From assembly GCA_964616985.1 (NCBI GenBank), contig CAZTVF010000099.1:1-20096 (forward strand): a stretch of 20,096 nt of DNA, read 5' to 3'. Of this stretch, positions 1 through 6,506 are shown one piece after another. The notes under the pieces are model-generated. The model saw nothing but the letters and a program-made list of their open reading frames with translations, was not told the origin of the DNA and ran no database searches. The stretch is from CAZTVF01 sp964616985. GTDB lineage: Bacteria; Planctomycetota; Phycisphaerae; SM23-33. Both the position numbers and the translations under genes were made by a program. Position 1 is the first letter of the stretch; each line of letters starts with the position of its first letter.

Positions 1-378
1 GCCCTCTTTGTTCGTTTCCAGAATGCGTTCCCAGCCGCGGATGCGGTCGGCCTTGCGCTTCGAGAGCACCACCAGGCCGCCGTCGGACTCGACTTCTTCC
101 AGCAGCACTTCGATCGTGTCGCCGGGCTTGATCGTGGAGGGATCGTCGAACTCGCTGAGGCTGACCGAGCCTTCGCTCTTGAGGCCGACCTCGACGACGA
201 CGTCGTCGCCGACAATGCCGACGATGCGGCCCTTGAGGACGGCGCCGGCGGTCGGGGTGGACTTTTCATCGCCGACGGTGACGAACTGGTCCTGGTTGAA
301 ATCGACGCCCATCGCGTCGTTGAGCTGCTGGTCGAGATCGTCGATGCCGAGAGACTTGATAAGGTTGTAATCTACCAT
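1..378 (-). CDS. rpsA: 30S ribosomal protein S1, N-terminal part (runs off the left edge)
   Basis: S1 binds mRNA on the 30S subunit and helps initiation on structured or weak-Shine-Dalgarno messages. The minus-strand frame stays open from the ATG at 376-378 to base 1, giving 126 residues and no stop. It begins MVDYNLIKSLGIDDLDQQ. Residues about 43-115 form a first S1/OB-fold repeat: GAVLKGRIVGIVGDDVVVEV, then VGLKSEGSVSLSEF, then IKPGDTIEVLLEEVES and GLVVLSKRKAD, the usual S1 signature order. The next residues (RGWERI) match the linker to repeat 2. An AGGA lies about 8 bases upstream of the ATG and supports the start. Later S1 repeats lie outside the window, so the copy number of repeats cannot be given. 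A separate 267-base leader and possible promoter precede it. The identification is secure; whether the full protein is intact is unknown. Confidence 0.94.
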   Translation of the reverse strand, partial: MVDYNLIKSLGIDDLDQQLNDAMGVDFNQDQFVTVGDEKSTPTAGAVLKGRIVGIVGDDVVVEVGLKSEGSVSLSEFDDPSTIKPGDTIEVLLEEVESDGGLVVLSKRKADRIRGWERILETNKEG

Positions 379-475
379 GAGAATCCTGCAAAAGTTACCG
401 GTGAAACTTCGCGACGTTCTCCCGCTTCCCACTGAAGCAGGCGCCGTGCCCGCCAGACCTCCCGGCGAGTGGGCG

Positions 476-490
476 GCTGGACCATCCAGC
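476..490 (-). promoter_or_regulatory. Hairpin in the rpsA leader
   Basis: A perfect 6-bp stem with a 3-base loop (GCTGGA / CCA / TCCAGC on the plus strand) lies about 100 bases upstream of the rpsA start. It would fall in the leader RNA if the promoter at 532-561 is real. In enterobacteria S1 represses its own mRNA through a structured leader; a comparable role here is inference only. Confidence 0.25.
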
Positions 491-531
491 CTTGTCTTCC
501 CCGGCGGACTTGGCCCACCGGAGAATCGATA

Positions 532-561
532 AGTCTACTCACCTTCGCTACGAGTTGACAA
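532..561 (-). promoter_or_regulatory. Possible sigma70-type promoter for rpsA
   Basis: On the minus strand TTGTCA (plus 556-561) is followed after 18 bases by TAGACT (plus 532-537). Matches to TTGACA and TATAAT are 5/6 and 4/6. It would give a leader of roughly 145 bases. The rest of the 379-645 gap shows no convincing gene; a T7 run at about 576-584 on the minus strand has only weak stem potential before it. Confidence 0.35.
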
Positions 562-645
562 GTGGATTCGCTGGGCAAAAAAAGGGCATTCAAGGCGCGA
601 GCCTCGACCTCTGGGGCGCCAAAGAGAACTGAACCCCCACACCGC

Positions 646-2115
646 CTAGTTCTGCGGCGCCGTGAAGTTGATCCGCCCCAGCGAGATCACCAGACCCTGC
701 GGCGTGTAGTAATGGGCGCAGAACTCGCTGTCGCTGATGCTGGTGATGATCAGGCCGTAGTAATTGCCCGCCTGGGCGTCGCGGAGTTCTTCGTGGGTGG
801 GCCCGGCGCGGCCGCTGTTGTCGATGCGTTCGAAATGCCCGTGGAAGCGGCTGATCGCGTCGCGGCAATCCGTCTGCAACTGGCGGCTGGGCCAATAACG
901 GACATCGTCGACCTTCACGTCCTTGTCCGGCGGGTAAAGCTTGGCTTCGGCCTGGCCGTTCTCATGCACCACCAGCCCGCCCCACGCCGTCCGCTTGTCG
1001 TTGCGGTCATACTCGGACATCGCCTTGAGGGCCAGGGCCACCCGCGGCCGCGTGAGCATCTGGTTCAGCAGGTACAGGTTCCACAAGTCGGCCATGCTCA
1101 ACTTGGAGGCATGACGGGAGAAGCTGTCGTCACCGCCCTCGGCCCGGGCGATGTGCACCCGCTTGGAGAACGCCTGGTTGATGCCGTTGACGAGATCCTC
1201 GCGGCGAAGGTTGGGCCGCAACGCATCGTTGCTCAGGCGGCACAGCAGGTAGACGTCGCGGATGTTGAACTGGTAGGCATTGTCCTTTCGCCACTGGTTC
1301 GCCAGTCGCGCGGCGTCCTTGAAGGCGTCGTTGCGGCTGCGGTGGACGGCTACCGTGCTCACCAGGGCCATGCCGTCGGCGGGCAGATAGTCCAGGTCGA
1401 CCACCGCGGCCTTGATCGCGGCCAGGGCCTCGGTCTTGGGCGTCATGGCCGACAGCTTGGGCTTGACCGCGCCGGCGCTGACGCGCTGGGCCAGCACCTC
1501 CATTGCCGAGCCGCGGGCGAAGAACGATTCGGTGTTGATGCCGTTGAGCAGGGCATGGTCCCACGTGGTGCGGGACATCTTCTCGACGGCCTGGCGGAAC
1601 CGTGGCTCGTCCTCGCCGTTGGGCTTTTCCTGGGCCCAGATCTTGACGATATCCGCCAGCATGCTGATGTCGCCGCGCCGCCCCAGCCAGTCAAAGACCG
1701 CCAGGCGAAGCGGGCTGCCGGGCTTCACGCCCGCCAGCGACTTGATCGCGTGCACGGCCAGCCCCGGCCGGTCGCCGCGAAGAAGGTATTCCAGCGCGGC
1801 CTTCTGCAGTTCGGGCCCGGTGGAAGGGCTGGCCACGATGATCGCGAACTGGTCCATGGCGGCTGCATCGGTGCCGCCCAGGCGGGCGGCCAGGTGCAGC
1901 GATTCAATGCGTTCGGGCGTCGGCAGCTCGTTGTCCAGTGCCCGCCGAAGATTGAACAGCCGCACGATCTGGGGCGGGTAGGATTGGCGGGGATTGTTCA
2001 GGGAGGCGTCGTACTGGGCGATGGTCACGGGCACGGGCGGCAGGTCGGCGCCGGCAGCGCAAGACGCTGCCGCCAATAAGATAAATGCCGCCGCCATTGT
2101 CTTCCATGCACGCAT
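646..2115 (-). CDS. Exported protein of unknown function, alpha-helical with a tentative JAMM/MPN-like C-terminus
   Basis: 489 residues. The start at 2113-2115 is chosen because GGAG lies just upstream and the product opens with a clear export signal: MRAWK, a hydrophobic stretch (residues 7-19), then ASCAAGA. C19 could be a lipoprotein cysteine (AASC), but the box is not canonical, so signal peptidase I cleavage is equally likely. Residues about 40-330 look mainly helical with repeated Leu/Ala-rich segments, suggestive of a helical-repeat scaffold. The last 70 residues contain HGH (H425, H427), then AGPTHEELRDAQ (D446), GLIITSISDSEF, and HYYTPQGLVISLG. This order, HxH ... GP..EL.D followed by a beta hairpin, recalls the JAMM metalloprotease fold, but the HxH-to-D spacing is longer than the classic motif. 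It diverges from tyrS and lies 267 bases upstream of rpsA. Gene call strong, function unknown. Confidence 0.85.
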   Translation of the reverse strand: MRAWKTMAAAFILLAAASCAAGADLPPVPVTIAQYDASLNNPRQSYPPQIVRLFNLRRALDNELPTPERIESLHLAARLGGTDAAAMDQFAIIVASPSTGPELQKAALEYLLRGDRPGLAVHAIKSLAGVKPGSPLRLAVFDWLGRRGDISMLADIVKIWAQEKPNGEDEPRFRQAVEKMSRTTWDHALLNGINTESFFARGSAMEVLAQRVSAGAVKPKLSAMTPKTEALAAIKAAVVDLDYLPADGMALVSTVAVHRSRNDAFKDAARLANQWRKDNAYQFNIRDVYLLCRLSNDALRPNLRREDLVNGINQAFSKRVHIARAEGGDDSFSRHASKLSMADLWNLYLLNQMLTRPRVALALKAMSEYDRNDKRTAWGGLVVHENGQAEAKLYPPDKDVKVDDVRYWPSRQLQTDCRDAISRFHGHFERIDNSGRAGPTHEELRDAQAGNYYGLIITSISDSEFCAHYYTPQGLVISLGRINFTAPQN

Positions 2116-2206
2116 CGAGACTCCATGAAAAGGTGCCGGGATTCTAGTGCATCCGCGTGTGGTGATGCAAGGTCTTCGGCCCGCGCCACCGGCACCTCCT
2201 TCGACA

Positions 2207-2235
2207 TTGCTTTGGACTGCCAACGCGGATAGACT
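2207..2235 (+). promoter_or_regulatory. Possible promoter for tyrS
   Basis: TTGCTT (2207-2212), a 17-base spacer and TAGACT (2230-2235). The -10 ends 10 bases before the tyrS ATG, so transcription would start at or just before the start codon. This fits the absence of a Shine-Dalgarno site there. The same -35 hexamer and spacing occur before the GH10 gene. Confidence 0.4.
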
Positions 2236-2245
2236 TTCGCTTCCT

Positions 2246-3463
2246 ATGACCAAGCTAAATGAACAGGAATTGCAGACGCAGGTGGCGGCCTTGATGCGCG
2301 GGTGCGAGGCCGTGTACACGCAGCAGGAACTCCAGGCCCGCCTGGCCGATGCCGCCGCGGCCGGCCGGCAGCTGCGGGTGAAGCTGGGGCTCGACCCCAC
2401 GGCCCCCGACATCCACCTCGGCCACACCGTCGTGCTGCGGAAGATGCGCCAGTTCCAGGACCTCGGGCACAAGGCCGTGCTGATCATCGGCGACTACACC
2501 GCGCGGATCGGCGACCCCTCGGGCGTCAACAAGACCCGCCCGGTGCTGAGCCCGGAGATGATCGACGCCAACGCCCGCACCTACTTCGAGCAGGCGGGCA
2601 AGATCCTCGACACCTCCCCGGAAAAGCTGGAGGTCCGCCCCAACAGCGAGTGGCTGCAGAAGCTCACGTTCGCCGAAGTCCTGAAGCTGGCCGCCCAGAT
2701 GACCGTCGCCCGGATGATGGAGCGCGACACGTTCGAGAAGCGCTGGCAGGCGAACGTCCCCATTGGCGTGCACGAGTTCCTCTACCCGCTGATGCACGGC
2801 TACGACAGCGTGTGCGTGCAGGCCGACGTCGAACTCGGCGGCAGCGACCAGACGTTCAATAACCTCGTCGGCCGACAGCTGCAGGAAAACGCCGGCCAGC
2901 GGCCCCAGATGGTCATCATCATGCCCATCCTGGTGGGTCTCGACGGCGTCGAGAAGATGTCCAAGAGCAAGGGCAACTACGTCGGCGTGACCGAGAGCCC
3001 CAAGGATATGTTCGGCAAGGTGATGTCGATCCCCGACACGCTGATGGCCAACTACTTCACGCTGCTGACCGATCTGCCCAAGATCGAGATCGACGCGCTG
3101 ACCAACGCCGAGAAAACTCACCCGCGCACCGCCAAGGTGACGCTGGGCAAGATGATCGTCACGCAGTTCCACGGCCCTGCAGCCGCCGACGAAGCGGCCG
3201 CCGAGTTCGACCGCATCTTCTCACAGAAGCAGGTGCCCAACGACATGCCCGAGGTGAAGGCGCCGGCGGCGAAGATGAACATCGTCGCGCTGATCATGGC
3301 CGCAGGCTTCGCCAAGAGCAATTCCGAGGCCCGCCGCCTCGTCGAGCAGGCCGCCGTCTCCATCGATGACGCCAAGATCACCGACTTCAAGGCCGACGTC
3401 GACCTCCAGAGCGGCCAGGTGCTGCAAGTGGGCAAGCGCCGCTTCGGGAAGATCGTCCTCTAG
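2246..3463 (+). CDS. tyrS: Tyrosyl-tRNA synthetase (TyrS2-like length)
   Basis: Charges tRNA-Tyr with tyrosine in the cytoplasm (class Ic synthetase). 405 residues, the usual length. The HIGH motif appears as HLGH at residues 57-60 after LGLDPTAPDI, and KMSKS at 237-241 is intact. Further family landmarks are IGDYTARIGDPSG (81-93), YPLMHGYDSV (180-189), and ELGGSDQTFN (196-205), which contributes to the tyrosine pocket. The C-terminal 65 residues form an S4 RNA-binding domain (SNSEARRLVEQAAVSID ... VLQVGKRRFGKIVL). The frame can be extended to a GTG at 2147, but the family N-terminus begins near MTKLNEQEL, so the ATG at 2246 is preferred. It has no Shine-Dalgarno site; see the promoter at 2207-2235. 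It diverges from the exported protein across 130 bases. Confidence 0.97.
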   Translation: MTKLNEQELQTQVAALMRGCEAVYTQQELQARLADAAAAGRQLRVKLGLDPTAPDIHLGHTVVLRKMRQFQDLGHKAVLIIGDYTARIGDPSGVNKTRPVLSPEMIDANARTYFEQAGKILDTSPEKLEVRPNSEWLQKLTFAEVLKLAAQMTVARMMERDTFEKRWQANVPIGVHEFLYPLMHGYDSVCVQADVELGGSDQTFNNLVGRQLQENAGQRPQMVIIMPILVGLDGVEKMSKSKGNYVGVTESPKDMFGKVMSIPDTLMANYFTLLTDLPKIEIDALTNAEKTHPRTAKVTLGKMIVTQFHGPAAADEAAAEFDRIFSQKQVPNDMPEVKAPAAKMNIVALIMAAGFAKSNSEARRLVEQAAVSIDDAKITDFKADVDLQSGQVLQVGKRRFGKIVL

Positions 3464-3471
3464 AACGATCC

Positions 3472-3500
3472 CGAACGAGGCGACGCGCACCCGTCGTTCG
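3472..3500 (+). terminator. Hairpin after tyrS, possible weak terminator
   Basis: CGAACGA (3472-3478) pairs perfectly with TCGTTCG (3494-3500) around a 15-base loop, 9 bases after the tyrS stop. No T-run follows, so intrinsic termination is doubtful; it could protect the 3' end instead. Confidence 0.22.
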
Positions 3501-3582
3501 GCGCAGCGGATGCCCCTCACTTCGCGGCTGCGCCTCCAGACCGCCCCTACAATGTTGTGTCGTATTAATGAAGGGGGCGGCC

Positions 3583-4029
3583 ATGATCATCATCCGTGCG
3601 GATTTGGGGGCGGTCGACATACTGGCGGACCGTGACGGGATTGCGGCGTTGATCGGGGCGATCTCGAGCATGCTGGGCGGGGAACTGATCCTGGATCGCG
3701 CCTCGCGGGAGAACCTCCGCGGCTTCGAGGGGTGCTTCGGCATCCTCCGCATCCGCCAAGGGCAAGGCAAGGTGGCCATCGCTCGCCGCGGCCAGGCGGT
3801 CGAGTTCAGCGGCACCCCGGCCGCACTGAATGCCCTCGCCGACGCCTTGGCGACACTTTTGCAGACCCGCGCCGCAACGGCCTCATTCCACCGCATCCAC
3901 ACCGAGTTCTACCCCGGCCAATCGCTGCTGGCGGCGGAGTCCGAGGGCCTGACGGTCAACTACCTCGCGCCGGCGCCATCGCAGGCGGCCCCGTGGGAAT
4001 ATGCCGACAACCAGCACGGGGAGGCGTGA
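3583..4029 (+). CDS. Small protein resembling Imm32-type immunity proteins
   Basis: 148 residues, no signal peptide or membrane segment. The ATG at 3583 has AAGGGGG six bases upstream and is preferred over the in-frame ATG at 3568. The C-terminal half reads VEFSGTPAALNALADALATL (residues about 71-90), then FHRIHTEFYPGQ, then SEGLTVNYL. The order 'strand, aL..La..L helix, H.H.E.y., S..L.v.' is what I recall of the Imm32 family of polymorphic-toxin immunity proteins. That is pattern memory without a profile search, so the function is tentative. No toxin gene, secretion gene or second immunity gene lies next to it: tyrS is upstream, and the gene downstream is convergent. If the match fails it is a plain hypothetical. 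TACAAT at 3548-3553 could be a -10 element, without a clear -35. Confidence 0.75.
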   Translation: MIIIRADLGAVDILADRDGIAALIGAISSMLGGELILDRASRENLRGFEGCFGILRIRQGQGKVAIARRGQAVEFSGTPAALNALADALATLLQTRAATASFHRIHTEFYPGQSLLAAESEGLTVNYLAPAPSQAAPWEYADNQHGEA

Positions 4030-4116
4030 GCGTGGCGATCCTGCCCAGCATCACGGCAACGCGCCCGGCGGCAAGTGATTCTGTCGCCTGCTCGTGGGCC
4101 GCGGCGGGCGGCAGCG

Positions 4117-5370
4117 TTACCGCTTGCAGAATTCCTCGAAGCTGCCGCCGAAGATGGAGCGGACGCTGCGGCGGATCTCGTCGGCCGTGGGACGCCAGCC
4201 GGCCGCAAACTGCAGGCGGTACTTGTCGGCGAGGACGTCGGCGACGACCAGCCGGCTGTGGTGCCACTTGTAGATCAGCTGGTCCATCACGCGGGCGTCG
4301 CTGTGCTGGCAGGTGACGGCCGTGCCGAGCAGTTCGAGCCGCATCGCGGTCATCTCGGCGATGATGCTGGGGTTGTTGCAGAACCACCAGCAGCCGAACA
4401 GGTGCAGGTTGCGGAACTTCCGCCCCAGGACGCACAGCTCGTGCTGGTTGACGCGCGAGAGCATCGTGATGAGGAACTTCACGTCGGGGTTCACCTGGCA
4501 AAGGTGCTGCACGGCCAGGACGTTGGAGATGCCGACCGCGTCGCCGCCGTCGCCCAGGGCGGGATTCACGCGCTTGCGGACGCCGATCATCATGGCCACC
4601 GGCAGGCCCAGTTCGCGCGCCACCGGCAGCACCACGTGGTCGAGCACCTGCGTGGTGATGCTCTCATCGGGGTAGTTGAACTCCGGCGGCAGCGAGGCGG
4701 CCATGTACAGCGGGCTCATCCGGGCGGCCCAGTCGGTGAGGAATTTGCGGGCGGCGGCGAAGCCCGCAGCCGACGGCTTGGCCGCGGCCTTGTATCCCTG
4801 TGCTCGCATCTCCTTCGCCGCCGACGGCCAGTCCAGCAGCAGTGTGTCGATCCGCAGGGCGGCCTTGAGGCATGAAGGGATGGGCAGGTCCTGGCGCCAG
4901 CACGCGGCCTCCTCGGCCACGAAGGGGTTGTTGGTCATGACCGCGTAGTCGAGGTTGGCCAGCTTGAAGACACGCTGCAGGTAGGACTCGGTCTTCTGCG
5001 CATCGAACCACTTGCGGATGGCGCCCAGGTCGCGGCGCGACACGTCTAGGCCCAGCAGCGTGAGCGAGTTCAGCACGCCGCGCACGGCCTCCGACAGCGC
5101 GCCGTTCTTGACGAAGACGTGCTCCCACACGAGATCGGCCTGGCGACGCTTGGGCAGGCGCCAGAACTGCTCGGGCGTCAGCTCGCGCGGGGCGACCATG
5201 AACAGCTCGGCCACGAGATAATGGTACGTCAGCAGTTCGTCCACGCCCCACAGCAGGAGCTTGCCGTGCGAGGGCGGGAACAGGTGCGTGTGAATGTCGG
5301 TGATGGTGGTCTGCGCGACGGCCTGGCGCACGGCGGACTCGACAGTGGCGAGCGTCTGAAGGGGCTTCAT
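4117..5370 (-). CDS. Glucuronate-isomerase-like (UxaC family) amidohydrolase-fold protein
   Basis: 417 residues with no signal peptide, so cytoplasmic. The start at 5368-5370 has AGGAA five bases upstream. The amidohydrolase metal site begins with DIHTHL (H27, H29) near the N-terminus. The C-terminal half carries a UxaC-like series: HLFGCWWFCNNPSII, then TCQHSDARVMDQLIYKWHH, then FAAGWRPTADEIRRSVRSIF. UxaC interconverts uronates and ketouronates (glucuronate/fructuronate, galacturonate/tagaturonate). This protein is diverged from the E. coli type and no other uronate gene (uxaA, uxaB, kdgK) is nearby, so the substrate is open. It lies 76 bases downstream of lpxA on the same strand and may be co-transcribed with it. 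The small gene upstream at 3583-4029 converges on it across 87 bases with no clear terminator. Superfamily confident, reaction uncertain. Confidence 0.85.
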   Translation of the reverse strand: MKPLQTLATVESAVRQAVAQTTITDIHTHLFPPSHGKLLLWGVDELLTYHYLVAELFMVAPRELTPEQFWRLPKRRQADLVWEHVFVKNGALSEAVRGVLNSLTLLGLDVSRRDLGAIRKWFDAQKTESYLQRVFKLANLDYAVMTNNPFVAEEAACWRQDLPIPSCLKAALRIDTLLLDWPSAAKEMRAQGYKAAAKPSAAGFAAARKFLTDWAARMSPLYMAASLPPEFNYPDESITTQVLDHVVLPVARELGLPVAMMIGVRKRVNPALGDGGDAVGISNVLAVQHLCQVNPDVKFLITMLSRVNQHELCVLGRKFRNLHLFGCWWFCNNPSIIAEMTAMRLELLGTAVTCQHSDARVMDQLIYKWHHSRLVVADVLADKYRLQFAAGWRPTADEIRRSVRSIFGGSFEEFCKR

Positions 5371-5446
5371 GGGGTTCCTTTTCGTCTCTGAGTATTTCGG
5401 GGGCTGCAGGCGGCGCCGTCTTGCGGACCAAACCCGTCAGCCGCAG

Positions 5447-6256
5447 TTATTCCGCGCGGTTGCGGGCGAGCCCGCGGTCGAAGGGCTTGGGGGCCGTCAT
5501 GGCGGCGCGAACGAAATCGCGATACGCAGCCGCCGGCGCCTTCCATTCGGTGTGCTCTTCCATCAGGGTCAGGGCCTTCTTGTTCGGCAGTTTCATGCGG
5601 TACAGGATGCGGAAGGCTTCCTTGATCTGCTTGCGATCCTCATCATCGAGCTTGGGGTTGCGGGCCAGGCCCACCAGGTTGAGCCCCACGCAGTGATTGA
5701 TGCGGGCCAGCATGCTGTAGGGAGGCACGTGCATGCTGCAGCCGCTGTTGCCCCGCGTCATCACGCCCTCGCCGACCCAGCAGAACTGGTGAATCGAAAC
5801 ATGGGACGAGAGAATGGCCCGCGCGCCCAGCACCGCGTGGCCGCCCACGGCGGCGCCGTTGACCAGAATGGCATCGTCATGCACGGTGGCGTTATGGCCG
5901 GCGTGGGCGCAGGTCATCCAGTACGTGTGATTGCCGACGACGGTGGCGTTGCCCTCGCCGGTGGCGCGGTTGATGGTGACGCCTTCGCGAAAAACGTTGT
6001 CGTTGCCGATGCGGACGTAAGTCTTGCTGCGAGGGTCGAACTTGAAGTCCTGCGGCGCCCCGCCCAGCGTAACGAACGAATCCACGAAGTTCTTTGACCC
6101 CAGCGTCGTGTACTGCCGCACGACCGCGTGATCGCGCACGACCGTGCCGGGGCCGATCGTGACATCGGCCTCAACGATGGCATAAGCGCCGATCTCCACG
6201 CCTTCGGCCAACTGGGCCGAGGGGTGAACGATGGCGGTCGGATGTATGTTGGGCAT
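5447..6256 (-). CDS. lpxA: Acyl-[ACP]--UDP-N-acetylglucosamine O-acyltransferase (LpxA)
   Basis: First step of lipid A synthesis: transfers a 3-hydroxyacyl chain from ACP to UDP-GlcNAc in the cytoplasm. 269 residues, near the family norm. It opens MPNIHPTAIVHPSAQLAEGV and continues with left-handed beta-helix hexapeptides (IGAYAIVEADVTIGPGTVV). The active-site segment TCAHAGHNATV has H118 and H121 spaced like the H122/H125 pair of E. coli LpxA. SIHQFCWVGEGVMTRG and VPPYSMLARIN match the family's later coils. Then comes the helical C-terminal domain that contacts ACP. AAGGAG lies six bases before the ATG at 6254-6256. The other lpx/fab genes that usually flank lpxA (lpxD, fabZ, lpxB) are absent here. 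Its presence implies an LPS-bearing outer membrane. Confidence 0.95.
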   Translation of the reverse strand: MPNIHPTAIVHPSAQLAEGVEIGAYAIVEADVTIGPGTVVRDHAVVRQYTTLGSKNFVDSFVTLGGAPQDFKFDPRSKTYVRIGNDNVFREGVTINRATGEGNATVVGNHTYWMTCAHAGHNATVHDDAILVNGAAVGGHAVLGARAILSSHVSIHQFCWVGEGVMTRGNSGCSMHVPPYSMLARINHCVGLNLVGLARNPKLDDEDRKQIKEAFRILYRMKLPNKKALTLMEEHTEWKAPAAAYRDFVRAAMTAPKPFDRGLARNRAE

Positions 6257-6371
6257 TGCCGCTCCTTCTGCCGGGCCCCTGTGGCCGCGGCAGCCCCCCA
6301 TTATGGTGCGCCGCGGGCAAAGAAGCAACGTGCAGCGTCGCGCCCCCAGGGCACGCGCCTTTCGCCCCGTA

Positions 6372-6453
6372 GCACGGGCATCTTGCCCGTGCATCCCACG
6401 GGCATCTTGCCCGTGGTCTTCGCATTTTCGTAGCAGGGGCGTCTCGCCCGTGC
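6372..6453. repeat. Cluster of three short hairpin repeats (ACGGGC-N-GCCCGT type)
   Basis: Three tandem-like units of 21 bases: 6372-6392 and 6396-6416 are perfect 9-bp stems with a TCT loop (arms GCACGGGCA and CCACGGGCA), and 6433-6453 has arms GCAGGGGCG / CGCCCGTGC with one mismatch and the same TCT loop. Units 1 and 3 are preceded by GTA. They lie between the calpain-like gene and lpxA, both on the minus strand. When read as protein such units give strings like HGQDARAT, which I recall from spurious ORFs in planctomycete and verrucomicrobial genomes. They are likely a dispersed REP-like element, not coding. Confidence 0.8.
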
Positions 6454-6506
6454 GCCTGCCAGCCTGGTTTTCAGCCTGTGCCACAATGCCTTCCGGGACA
6501 GACCTC

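Noticed and set aside
372..593. 73-codon minus-strand frame upstream of rpsA
   Set aside because: Overlaps the rpsA leader, the candidate promoter and the rpsA start in another frame; composition is not protein-like.
562..2079. 505-codon open frame on the plus strand
   Set aside because: Antisense to the exported protein. It has no ribosome site and its composition (runs of Val, Gly, His, Asp) is that of a GC3-driven shadow frame.
2255..3172. 305-codon open frame on the minus strand
   Set aside because: Shadow of tyrS; protein content is Leu/Val/His/Asp-rich with no recognisable domain.
6372..6453. CRISPR array
   Set aside because: Units are only 21 bases, self-complementary over nearly their whole length and separated by 3 and 16 bases, so there are no spacers.
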